Source of the DNA: Luteibacter pinisoli
GTDB taxonomy: Bacteria > Pseudomonadota > Gammaproteobacteria > Xanthomonadales > Rhodanobacteraceae
Assembly (NCBI RefSeq): GCF_006385595.1
Contig: NZ_CP041046.1
Span: forward strand, 3,782,001 to 3,846,000
DNA: 64,000 bases
Direction of reading: 5' to 3'
The position numbers and the translations under genes are program-made. Within the stretch, counting starts at the first letter, position 1, and the number at the start of each line of letters is the position of its first letter. The notes beneath the pieces were generated by a model. It was not told where the DNA came from, ran no database searches, and was given only the letters and a program-made list of their open reading frames with translations. Below, one piece after another: positions 56,292 to 64,000 of the stretch.

Positions 56292-59200
56292 ATGCCAAGG
56301 ACATTCACCGGCACACGTCGACTCCTTTCTCTCGCCTTGTGCATGCAAGCTTCGAGTGCTGCTGCCGATTCGGACGCTTTCATCGAATACAAGGCCCCGA
56401 TTTTCGACGGCCCCGCGTTCTACTCGGCCGACAAGATCGCCGCGGGAACGGCGTTAATGGATAGCGACTGCCGGGTGAGTTCTTACACCAGCTGCTTATT
56501 GGACCATGTGTCGGTAGGAAGCCAGAGCTGGATCGCGGCCTACTCATACGTCAACTCGAATGGAAACCCAGGCTACGCCCACGAAATCGGAACCATGGTC
56601 TACGGATGCTCCGTACCAGGAACGTTGTTCGTTACCAGCGGCTCGACCGTCTGGGGCCCCTACGACAATCACTACCTGGGTGTTCCGACGTGGGGCACGG
56701 CCGTGTGTCGCGGCGTTGATAAGGATCCCGAATCGCGGACCGAACGGCAAACAGAACTTGGCAACGGTGAATGCGGGACACGACCTACCGTAGGAAATCC
56801 TATCAACGTCGGCGTCGGAAACAAGTTCCAAGAAATCGCGGACGTGCCGCGTACCGCGCACTCCGCGCTCAACTGGTCCCGCTTTTACAATAGCGGTATC
56901 GCGCTCGACACGTCGGACAACGAAGCTGAGTCCGCCTACACCGTGCCCGCCACAGCACGCCTCGGTAGCCGGTGGAGGGGGACATACGATCGCTCTCTGG
57001 TTGACCTCGCAGACAAGATGACTGTGCGCCTTCTTCGACATACAGGCGAACGTATCGATTTCGTCGAAGAACGTGGAAAGTACAAAAGCGTAGCCGATCC
57101 ACGAGGCTTGCTGACGCGTGCATCGTCTGGATGGGTCTACCGTGCAATCGACGGCGGAGTGGAGCGATATGACGCACAAGGCCGACTTATCGACATTGAT
57201 CCCGGCACCAGCTCGCACATTCACCTGCAGTATGACGGCGCGCTCGTCGCAGCGACCGATACACAGGGTCGCTCCTTGCAATTTGAATACGATGAAGCCG
57301 GTCGATTGGAAAATGTACGCGACGGGACCGGTGTTGTAGTGAGCTATGCCTATTCCGATCGAATCGATCGAAAGGCCGACTTGGTGGAAGCGACCTACGC
57401 TGATGGTCGGTCGCACCGCTATACCTACAATGAACCATCTTATGTCGATGCACCCCTACCCCATGCTCTCACCGGCATCTTCGACGAAACGGCTAAGCGC
57501 TTTGCCAGCTTCCGCTACGACGCCTCGGGTCGTGCGGTAAGCAGCGAGCACAACAACGGCACCGATCGGGTCACCCTGGCCCGTGCCGCCGACGGCTCGG
57601 TCAGCGTAGCTGGCCCCACCAACGCCGTTCACGGCTACCGCTACGCAGAAGTGCGAGGCGTGCGCCGCCTCGTGGGCGTCGACCAGCCCGGGGGTGCGGG
57701 CTGCGGTGCCGCGTTCTCGAAGCTGGAGTACGACGACGGCGGCAATCTCGCGCGTAGCACCGACTTCGACGGCCGTGTCACGGAGTACACCTATGACGCG
57801 GATGGCCGTGAAACGAGCCAGACCGAAGCCGTCGGTACACCCCTGGCGCGGACCACCAGGACGGACTGGCATGCGTCGTTGATGCGCCCAACGCGGATCA
57901 GCTTGCCAGGGCAGGAGGAGCGCCTGACGTACGACGACGCCGGCAACCTGACCCGTCGCGAGCTCTGGGCAGCCATCGACCCCAGCCAGAATGACGCACC
58001 CCTCACACTGTCCCGGACCTGGAAGTTCACCTACGACGCTGATGGTCGCCTCATTCAGGAGGAGGGTCCGCGCAGCGACGTTTCGGGTATGGCAGTGCTC
58101 AACCGATACACCTACCGGACGGCGTCGGCAGCCAACTGCGTCCCCAACGGTGCCTGCGATTACCGCAAGGGCGACCTCGCTACGGTCGAGAACGCGCTTG
58201 GCCAGCGGACTGACGTTCTTCGCCTGGATGCCGCCGGTCGCATCTTTTCACACCGAGAGCCCAACGGAACGGTGGTCGACAATACCTATAACGCCAGGGG
58301 CTGGCAGCTCTCGGCCCGTGAAACGCGCACTGACGGCGTCGTCGCCACCACGTCCTTTACCTATGACGAGCGCGGCGACGTCGCCTCGATCACCGACGCT
58401 GACGGCGTGACAGTCCAGTTCGAGTACGACGCCGCCGGTCGCATGGTCAGGATGTCAAACCCTTCCAATCATCGTCTGGTGCTCGATCTTGACAAGTCCG
58501 GGCGGCCCGTCACGGAGACGACATACGACCAGTTCTTCCAGAAGACCCAGGTCAAGCGGACCTTCGATGCCCTTGGCCGTCTGGCCACCGAGCAGGGCGA
58601 CGGCGCGGGGCTCGTCAGCTTCACCTACGATGAGGTTGGCCGTCCCACAGGGACGACGGATGGGGACAGCCGCCGCGACGCGTCGACGTATGACGCCCTT
58701 GGCCGACTCCGGGAATCGATCGACGACCTTGATGGCCGCAAAGCCGCCGTCACGGTGACCCACGACCCGCTCGATCAGGTCAAGTCCATCACGGACCCCG
58801 ACGGCGTGACGACTCGATATCTCGCCACCGGCATGGGCGATCTCTCGCACGTGGATAGTCCCGACGGGGGCGAGGCGTATGACGAGTACGACGCTACGGG
58901 ACTCGTCGTCCGCCATGAAGGCGCCGGCGGCGTAGGGTCGTTCAACGTCACCCGCGACGCCCTCAGCCGCCCGCTCAAGATCACGTATGCCGATCCGGCA
59001 CTCAACGCCACGTTTACGTATGACGTGCCCGGGGCCACCTGTTCCGGTGACCATCGGAACGGTATCGGCCGCCTCTCGACGATGTCCACGGCTCGCAGTG
59101 AGACGGCTTACTGCTATGACGCCGAAGGGAACGTCTCCCGGAAGACCCAGCGTTGGGATACGACGCAAACGTCAGTGACCTATGCCTATACGAAGGCGGG

Positions 59201-60707
59201 ACGCCTGGCCTCGACAGGCTTGGACGGCACTGCGAACACCACCTACCGATACGACGTCGACGGAAAGATCAACGGTGTCACTGTCGACGTCGGTGGTTCC
59301 CGGAAAGAACTGATCACCAAGGTCGCCTACCGTCCGTTCGATAGCATAGAGAACTGGACGTACGGCAACGACCGGACGCTTTCCATCACCCGCGACAAGG
59401 CAGGCCGCGTCACCGGGTGGGGTGGCATTGACCCAGAGGGTTCGAATTACTGGCTGGATACATCCCCGGGCGGCCGGTTTCGTGCCGACGTCGCCCGTGG
59501 CTACGCTTACGCGTTCGGCCAGGACGGGCTCGACTACCTCAATGAAGTACGCGACTACAACACGGGCAAGAGTCTGCTTGCCTTCGATTACAACGCCAGC
59601 GGCGACCGTCTCGCCGTGCGTGGCGGCGGCGCATCGAATGGTTACGGCTACCAGGCCGGGACGCACCGACTGACACAAGCCGACGGCAAGGCGCGTCGCT
59701 ATGACGACGCTGGCAACCTCATTGTCCTCGGCGACGCGACCCTGTCGTATGACGCCACCGGCCGCCTGGCCTCTGCCAGCGAAGGTGGGAAGCTCCTCGT
59801 GTCCTACGGTTACGACGCCGAGGGCAACCGGATCGCACGCACCGTCACCTCGTCGGGAAAGACGACGATGACTGTCCAGGACGAGGCGGGCCGGTGGCTC
59901 GCCGACGTCGATGCGTCGGGCCGGGTACTTCAACAGGGCGTATGGATGGATGACCTCCTTGTCGGCGTCGTGGCCGACGGGAAGCTGTACTACGTTGCCC
60001 CCGACCACCTCGGGTCGCCGCGCGAGATCCTCGACCCGGAACGTAATGCCATTGTGTGGCGGGGGTTGCACAACGCCGACCCCTTCGGCTCGACTCTGCC
60101 GGACGAAGATCCGGACGGCGATGGCATGGCCTTCGTGTTCGACCTTCGCTTCCCAGGCCAGCGCTACGACAACCTCACTGGCCTTCATGCCAATGGGGCG
60201 CGCGATTACGACCCGACGACAGGTCGATATATTCAGGTAGATCCTATTGGCCTGGGTGGTGGCGTGAATCCCTACCTGTACGCCAACGGCTCGCCCCTCA
60301 CCTACAGCGACCCGGATGGTGAGATCGGTATCGTAGGCGCGATCCTCGGAGCCGCCTTCGAGATCGGAATGCAGGCTTACGGCAACTACCGACAGGGATG
60401 CGGTGTGCTCAATCTCCGAAACTACAATCTCAAGCACGTAGCCATTTCCGCCGCCGCCGGTGCGGTTTCGCCAGGCCTCCTCGCTGTCGGAAGGCGCGTC
60501 GTCACGTCGGGACGGGCACTTCGCACGCTGAATGCGCAACTTGCTACAGCACGAACACCCAATCGCATTACAAAGCTGCAAGTGAGGATCACTGATCACC
60601 ACACCAAGATCCGGGAAGTCGCCGTGCCGCAGGCCAGCTTCACGGGAATCAAAACGGCCGGGAAGAAGTTGACCGAGACTAGCGGCTCGTGCGAGTGCAG
60701 CCAATGA
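56292..60707 (+). CDS. Exported RHS/YD-repeat protein with variable C-terminal tail
   Basis: Polymorphic-toxin-like RHS protein of 1471 residues. It starts with a Sec-type signal peptide (TRRLLSLALCMQASSAAA). A Cys-containing N-domain of about 140 residues follows, then a DUF6531-like segment (GNPINVGVGNKFQEIADV near 167). A long array of YD repeats (for example YDADGR, YDAAGR, YDALGR) runs to about 1240. The RHS core is DHLGSPREI ... FPGQRYDNLTGLHANGARDYD ... GRYIQVDPIGLGGGVNPYLYANGSP. The DP near the end of the core (YSDPDGE) is where the conserved shell stops. The remaining 127 residues (1345-1471) form the variable tail, which I cannot assign: a hydrophobic start (IGIVGAILGAAFEIGM), a basic middle and the end SGSCECSQ. 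Its stop overlaps the next gene. Confidence 0.92.
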   Translation: MPRTFTGTRRLLSLALCMQASSAAADSDAFIEYKAPIFDGPAFYSADKIAAGTALMDSDCRVSSYTSCLLDHVSVGSQSWIAAYSYVNSNGNPGYAHEIGTMVYGCSVPGTLFVTSGSTVWGPYDNHYLGVPTWGTAVCRGVDKDPESRTERQTELGNGECGTRPTVGNPINVGVGNKFQEIADVPRTAHSALNWSRFYNSGIALDTSDNEAESAYTVPATARLGSRWRGTYDRSLVDLADKMTVRLLRHTGERIDFVEERGKYKSVADPRGLLTRASSGWVYRAIDGGVERYDAQGRLIDIDPGTSSHIHLQYDGALVAATDTQGRSLQFEYDEAGRLENVRDGTGVVVSYAYSDRIDRKADLVEATYADGRSHRYTYNEPSYVDAPLPHALTGIFDETAKRFASFRYDASGRAVSSEHNNGTDRVTLARAADGSVSVAGPTNAVHGYRYAEVRGVRRLVGVDQPGGAGCGAAFSKLEYDDGGNLARSTDFDGRVTEYTYDADGRETSQTEAVGTPLARTTRTDWHASLMRPTRISLPGQEERLTYDDAGNLTRRELWAAIDPSQNDAPLTLSRTWKFTYDADGRLIQEEGPRSDVSGMAVLNRYTYRTASAANCVPNGACDYRKGDLATVENALGQRTDVLRLDAAGRIFSHREPNGTVVDNTYNARGWQLSARETRTDGVVATTSFTYDERGDVASITDADGVTVQFEYDAAGRMVRMSNPSNHRLVLDLDKSGRPVTETTYDQFFQKTQVKRTFDALGRLATEQGDGAGLVSFTYDEVGRPTGTTDGDSRRDASTYDALGRLRESIDDLDGRKAAVTVTHDPLDQVKSITDPDGVTTRYLATGMGDLSHVDSPDGGEAYDEYDATGLVVRHEGAGGVGSFNVTRDALSRPLKITYADPALNATFTYDVPGATCSGDHRNGIGRLSTMSTARSETAYCYDAEGNVSRKTQRWDTTQTSVTYAYTKAGRLASTGLDGTANTTYRYDVDGKINGVTVDVGGSRKELITKVAYRPFDSIENWTYGNDRTLSITRDKAGRVTGWGGIDPEGSNYWLDTSPGGRFRADVARGYAYAFGQDGLDYLNEVRDYNTGKSLLAFDYNASGDRLAVRGGGASNGYGYQAGTHRLTQADGKARRYDDAGNLIVLGDATLSYDATGRLASASEGGKLLVSYGYDAEGNRIARTVTSSGKTTMTVQDEAGRWLADVDASGRVLQQGVWMDDLLVGVVADGKLYYVAPDHLGSPREILDPERNAIVWRGLHNADPFGSTLPDEDPDGDGMAFVFDLRFPGQRYDNLTGLHANGARDYDPTTGRYIQVDPIGLGGGVNPYLYANGSPLTYSDPDGEIGIVGAILGAAFEIGMQAYGNYRQGCGVLNLRNYNLKHVAISAAAGAVSPGLLAVGRRVVTSGRALRTLNAQLATARTPNRITKLQVRITDHHTKIREVAVPQASFTGIKTAGKKLTETSGSCECSQ

Positions 60708-61558
60708 GCCGCACCTGGATCTATACGCTAATGGTCAGTGTCATTGCGTTCTTCACGGACTGGATTGATTACAACCTTGGCGGCATTGCGCTCTTCGCGA
60801 TTGGCATCCCCTACATCCTTCTTTCCCGCTACGTGGCCGACCGCTTTGGTGACGATGGAAGAGCAGACGCGTGGCGGCTTCGTAGCCGGATGCACGTGAT
60901 GCGGGACCTGGTGCGGAAGACGTTTGGCTTGCCGCCGATCAGGCGCAGCTGGCCCATGACAAAAGCTGGCGAACGTAAACGTTCGAAATCAATGGGAAGC
61001 GCCTTCAGATCGGAGATGCAGCGTGCAGTCATATCCGATCTCCGTTGCCGAGGATTCGAATGTTCTCCGGCGGATCGTGGTGCTTACGATCCGCGCTTTC
61101 AGCAGCGAACGTATCCATTTGGATTGATGCGTCGTAGGCGCGACTCGGGCATTGATGTCGTCGAAATCATGATGCACGGGTTCGCCCCATTCAGCTTCTA
61201 CATACAGTTCTTCCGTACACCGGACGACTCGCCTGATTCGCCTCTGACGGACCCTGTGGATGTTTTCGAATCGCCTAATCCGGACTCGAAGTACCTACTC
61301 TGCGCGTCAACGCTGGGTCGACAGCTTCACCGACTTGCACCGCCCGGTGGCGCGGCGGATGCGGAGTATCTGGCCAGCGCGGTGAACCGCGTTGCCAGCC
61401 TTTTGCCGCAGATCGACGACATGCTGATATGGGGCCGCTTTGGCTCCCACGTGACGGCCACGGGGCACGGTCCACTGCGGCGGAGCACCCGACTCGCCAC
61501 GTGCCTTTATGTCGTTGGCATGGTCGCCATCGTTGTCATTTACGTAGCACTCGGGTGA
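60704..61558 (+). CDS. Membrane protein coupled to the RHS gene, candidate immunity
   Basis: I recognise no family. It has 284 residues, with two N-terminal helices (about residues 5-20 and 25-44, IYTLMVSVIAFFTDW and GIALFAIGIPYILLSRYV). A soluble domain of about 210 residues follows, rich in Arg (DLRCRGFECSPADRGAYDPRF, FAPFSFYIQFFRTPDDSPDS). A C-terminal helix ends it (LYVVGMVAIVVIYVALG, about 264-283). ATG at 60704 overlaps the RHS stop as ATGA, so it is translated with the RHS protein. Position and coupling are those of an immunity gene. A membrane-bound immunity protein would point to a toxin acting at or beyond the inner membrane, but this is inference. Confidence 0.75.
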   Translation: MSRTWIYTLMVSVIAFFTDWIDYNLGGIALFAIGIPYILLSRYVADRFGDDGRADAWRLRSRMHVMRDLVRKTFGLPPIRRSWPMTKAGERKRSKSMGSAFRSEMQRAVISDLRCRGFECSPADRGAYDPRFQQRTYPFGLMRRRRDSGIDVVEIMMHGFAPFSFYIQFFRTPDDSPDSPLTDPVDVFESPNPDSKYLLCASTLGRQLHRLAPPGGAADAEYLASAVNRVASLLPQIDDMLIWGRFGSHVTATGHGPLRRSTRLATCLYVVGMVAIVVIYVALG

Positions 61559-61567
61559 TCAAAGAAC

Positions 61568-61774
61568 ATGTGCATACCTAAGATCGACTACCGCCGCACG
61601 GCCAGGACGGCGTTCTACGCCGTGGTCACTGCCGGCCTGACGACACTCACCGCGTGGCTAACGACCACCACCCTGGTCAAGTACGACCTTGAGCAGTGGG
61701 TGCGTTACGACTTCAACCTTGTGTGCGTTCTGTTCGTACTTTTGGTGCCGATGTTCTGGAGGCTCACCAGGTAG
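61568..61774 (+). CDS. Small two-helix membrane protein, 68 aa
   Basis: Unrecognised protein with a basic N-terminus (CIPKIDYRRTARTA) and two membrane segments (about residues 14-36, AFYAVVTAGLTTLTAWLTTTTLV, and 46-64, FNLVCVLFVLLVPMFW). It starts 9 bases after the preceding stop and is probably part of the same operon. It could be a second immunity or accessory factor. Its stop codon directly precedes a REP-like element. Confidence 0.6.
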   Translation: MCIPKIDYRRTARTAFYAVVTAGLTTLTAWLTTTTLVKYDLEQWVRYDFNLVCVLFVLLVPMFWRLTR

Positions 61775-61775
61775 G

Positions 61776-61800
61776 GTCGCGCACAGGGTGCGCTCCTACA
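61776..61800. repeat. REP-like element, inverted copy of 52342-52366
   Basis: Exact 25-base reverse complement of the element at 52342. It lies 2 bases after the stop of the 68-residue protein and 16 bases before the duplicated gene end, that is at the right edge of the RHS island. Confidence 0.75.
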
Positions 61801-61815
61801 ACGGCGTATCGGGGC

Positions 61816-63936
61816 CTAGCCGTCTTTGCCGAGGCCCGTCTGCTGGAGCAGGATCAGCAACGCGCTGTCGATCCAGCGGCGGCCGAGGCTTTCGCGGGTG
61901 CCGGTGATGTGGACGCTGACGAGTTGTTCGGCGGGGAGCGTGGCGGTGCCTTCGCCTTCCACGCGCACGCGGTAAAGCACGTTCGCGGGGCGGAGTTCCT
62001 TTGCAGGGGCCGTGGGATTGAGGTTGATCGGGCCGCCGTGGGTTTTGGCGAGGGCGAGGCTGGGCAGGTGTTCGAGGGCGCCGTTGTCGACGGAGACGAC
62101 CTTGCCGTGCAGCGGCGTGGATGAGCCCTGCGGGTACACCGTGGCGTCGTTGCCGAGGGCGAGGCGGGCGCGATCGGCTTCGGAGACGAGGGCTTCGACG
62201 CGCCAGCGCGTGCCGCCGACCACCGTCGCCATGCGTGCGCCGGGGGAGATCCAGCTGCCGTTGAGCAGGGTTTCGTCGAGGTCGCGGACGACGCCATCGC
62301 TGGACGCGACCAGGCGCAGGCGGTGCAGTTCGGCGGCGCTGGCAAGACGCTGCGCGCTGTACTGATCGGCCATGCGGTCAGCAACCACCTGCTTGGCGAC
62401 GCCATCGCGATCCAGCGAAGACGCACCGCGCGCGGCGGATTCATACGCGGAGCGCAGCGCGGCCGCCTTGGCGTCGTCGTCCTGCGGGGCGGGCGCGGAG
62501 AGTTCGAACAACGCCTGGCCGGCTTTCACCGTTTCGCCGTTGTGCACAAGCACCTTTTCCATCAACGCCGGGTACGGCGTGAACACCGGCTGCTCGAAGC
62601 CGGCTTCAACGACGCCTTCGCCGTGCACGGTGGCCGACCACGGCACGAGCAGCACCAGGGCGGCGACGCCCAGCACGGCCAGCCAGCGGCGCAGCACGGG
62701 CCAGCGGATCTCGGCGCGGCGATGCCACCACACCCGGACTTCTTGTTGCATGGGTTTCACCACGAACGTCATGATTTCGACGAGGAACAGAATCAGGCCC
62801 ATCGCCTTGAAGAAGGCGTGGTACACCACCACCGCGATGCCGACGAACAGCGTGAGTCGGTAAAGCCACGTGGTGAAGGCGAAGCCGGTAAGGAAGGCGG
62901 CGAACGGACGCGACACCGCATCGGGACGCGGGTCGTCCATGCCCAGGAAGGTTCCGCGCACCCAGCGCTTCGCCCAGCGTCCCGCACGCTCGTGCAGGCC
63001 GGGGTAGTCCAGCGCGTCGGCAAGGATGAAGTAACCATCGAAGCGCATGAACGGACTGGCGTTCACCGCCAGGGTCAGCACCCATGCCGTCGTGCCGAGG
63101 AAGAACAGCGCATTGCGGAAGTTGCCGTCCGGCGCGAAGGACCAAAGCAGCGTGCACCACGCCGCCAGCACCAGCTCCGCGCCAACACCGGCGGAGGCGA
63201 TGGCGAGGCGGCGCTCGGATCGCTCCAGCTTCCAGCTCTCGCCCGTGTCGGTATACGCCATGGGCCACATCACCAGCAGCGCCACGCCCATGTGGCCCAC
63301 GCGCACGCCGTGCTTGGTCGCGACAAACGCGTGGCCGAATTCATGCCAGCACTTGGAAAACACCAGCGCGCCGGCGAAGGCGAACACACCCTCCCAGCTC
63401 AGCGCGCCGCGCAGGTTGGCCTGCACCACGTCCCACTGGCGCCCGGCGAAGATGAGCCCGAGGACGGCGGCGATCAGCGTGGCGATGAGGAAGCGCGTGG
63501 TGAACATCCACTGCACATACGGCAGCGCCTTGCGCAGGAAGCGCTCGGGGCGCACCAGCGGGATGCGGATGAACAGGTAGTTCTGCAGCAGCCAGTGCCC
63601 GGTCGACGTCGCCCGCTTCGGCTGTGCGCTGCGCAGCAGCTGTTGCTGCTTCAGGAACATCGCGAACTCGACGACGTCCTCCGGCTCCGGCTGCAGCGTG
63701 GTCGTTTCGGCCACGGCCTCGGCGATGCGCGCCGGGTCCGCCAGGCCCCAGTGCTGCAGCATTTCAAACTCGAGCCAGCCCACGCGGAAGAACTGGTTAC
63801 GTACCGGGTCCGACAGATGCCACGCCGGCGAGCCGTCGCGATTGCGCCCGGCGGCGTGGATCTTCAGCTCGTCGCGCAACGCCGGCCACGGCGGCGCCGC
63901 GCCCACACCCGCCGCCGCGAGTGCCGCGTCGCTCAT
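61816..63936 (-). CDS. Site-2-protease-like (M50) protein fused to an HlyD-type adaptor
   Basis: Membrane protein of 706 residues. The N-terminal 95 residues have a winged-helix, PqqD-like look (WHLSDPVRNQFFRVGWLEFE ... VVEFAMFLKQQQLLRSA). A multi-helix membrane part (about 145-430) carries the zinc motif KCWHEFGHAFVATKHG near 200-215 and the distal FMRFDGYFILADALDYP near 300, both typical of M50 proteases. The C-terminal third is a biotinyl-lipoyl/HlyD-like periplasmic adaptor (GVVEAGFEQPVFTPYPALMEKVLVHNGETVKAGQALFEL ... VSSDGVVRDL). Such proteins occur with HlyD-like and TolC-like partners in peptide or protein export. ATG at 63936 overlaps the upstream gene's stop (ATGA); an ATG at 63948 is possible. 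Its 3' end is duplicated at 55855. Confidence 0.87.
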   Translation of the reverse strand: MSDAALAAAGVGAAPPWPALRDELKIHAAGRNRDGSPAWHLSDPVRNQFFRVGWLEFEMLQHWGLADPARIAEAVAETTTLQPEPEDVVEFAMFLKQQQLLRSAQPKRATSTGHWLLQNYLFIRIPLVRPERFLRKALPYVQWMFTTRFLIATLIAAVLGLIFAGRQWDVVQANLRGALSWEGVFAFAGALVFSKCWHEFGHAFVATKHGVRVGHMGVALLVMWPMAYTDTGESWKLERSERRLAIASAGVGAELVLAAWCTLLWSFAPDGNFRNALFFLGTTAWVLTLAVNASPFMRFDGYFILADALDYPGLHERAGRWAKRWVRGTFLGMDDPRPDAVSRPFAAFLTGFAFTTWLYRLTLFVGIAVVVYHAFFKAMGLILFLVEIMTFVVKPMQQEVRVWWHRRAEIRWPVLRRWLAVLGVAALVLLVPWSATVHGEGVVEAGFEQPVFTPYPALMEKVLVHNGETVKAGQALFELSAPAPQDDDAKAAALRSAYESAARGASSLDRDGVAKQVVADRMADQYSAQRLASAAELHRLRLVASSDGVVRDLDETLLNGSWISPGARMATVVGGTRWRVEALVSEADRARLALGNDATVYPQGSSTPLHGKVVSVDNGALEHLPSLALAKTHGGPINLNPTAPAKELRPANVLYRVRVEGEGTATLPAEQLVSVHITGTRESLGRRWIDSALLILLQQTGLGKDG
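61817..61899. repeat. Right copy of an 83-bp direct repeat flanking the RHS island
   Basis: The last codons of the M50/HlyD-like gene. The left copy is at 55856-55938 in the same orientation, exactly 5961 bases away, with 76 of 83 bases identical and no gaps. Together they bracket the RHS operon. Confidence 0.8.
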
Positions 63937-64000
63937 ACCCCGGCCCATGCGCGCACGGTGGCGAGCGGGCGACGCAGCAAGAGATAACCGAGCACGCTCC
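63933..64000 (-). CDS. C-terminal end of an upstream gene (cut by window)
   Basis: Only the last 21 codons are visible (SVLGYLLLRRPLATVRAWAGV, then TGA). The stop overlaps the ATG of the M50/HlyD-like gene by 4 bases, so the two are coupled. From the usual company of M50/HlyD fusions it is probably another membrane-fusion or export component, but the visible part is too short to say. Confidence 0.5.
   Translation of the reverse strand, partial: SVLGYLLLRRPLATVRAWAGV

Noticed and set aside
57200..60300. Regular repeats in the RHS gene as a possible CRISPR or tandem-repeat array
   Set aside because: They are YD protein repeats with diverged DNA, inside an intact coding sequence.
59172..60704. 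A 510-codon minus-strand frame inside the RHS gene
   Set aside because: It is antisense to a long, well-recognised RHS core and has no recognisable features.
55740..61900. Prophage or integrative element with its own integrase
   Set aside because: No integrase, recombinase, tRNA or phage gene is present between the flanking repeats; only the RHS operon is.

Overview
The window is 64 kb of GC-rich chromosomal DNA from a gammaproteobacterium, most likely a member of the Xanthomonadales in the Rhodanobacteraceae (Luteibacter/Dyella-like). This placement is inferred from gene order and protein character, not from a database search. Supporting points are a complete division and cell wall (dcw) cluster, rnpB lying between mraZ and rsmI, lptD-surA-pdxA-rsmA-apaG-apaH in one operon, the order secA - M23 peptidase - dciA - lpxC, and a dcw cluster that lacks murD between mraY and ftsW.

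Layout. Bases 1-8334 hold an epoxide hydrolase (cut by the window edge), an orphan membrane protein, ssb, an MFS transporter, the polyprenyl diphosphate synthase ispB, a dienelactone hydrolase and two ubiquinone-pathway hydroxylases. A cobalamin adenosyltransferase follows, then the LPS-export/outer-membrane-folding/ribosome-maturation operon lptD-surA-pdxA-rsmA-apaG-apaH (9113-16125). The minus strand then carries secA and an M23 murein hydrolase, with dciA (helicase loader) diverging from the latter. A 1-kb gap between the convergent dciA and lpxC holds two inverted copies of a highly structured repeat. The minus-strand block lpxC to mraZ (21523-38211) is the dcw cluster; most junctions overlap by 4 bases, so translational coupling is likely. 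It is headed by a canonical promoter and a four-repeat MraZ operator. rnpB follows on the same strand, and rsmI-lpoA-yraN diverge from it.

The right third is more accessory. It has a HAD hydrolase, a GGDEF-EAL protein, a heme-oxygenase-like diiron protein, an M13 metallopeptidase, and a YehZYXW-type osmoprotectant ABC transporter whose first gene directly follows a family-31 glycosidase gene. A CsbD-like protein and an 82-residue orphan come next. From 55856 to 61899 lies a probable genomic island: an exported 1471-residue RHS/YD-repeat protein with an unrecognised C-terminal tail, a translationally coupled three-helix membrane protein (candidate immunity) and a 68-residue membrane protein. 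The island is bracketed by an 83-bp direct duplication of the 3' end of the next gene, a site-2-protease/HlyD-like fusion whose own upstream partner is cut by the window end.

Points most worth a second look are: (1) the paired structured repeats at 20711-21451, whose stems differ between copies by compensatory changes; (2) the RHS island with its duplicated gene end, unknown toxin-like tail and membrane partners; (3) the missing murD; (4) REP-like palindromes at gene ends, one of them inside a signal-peptide coding region.
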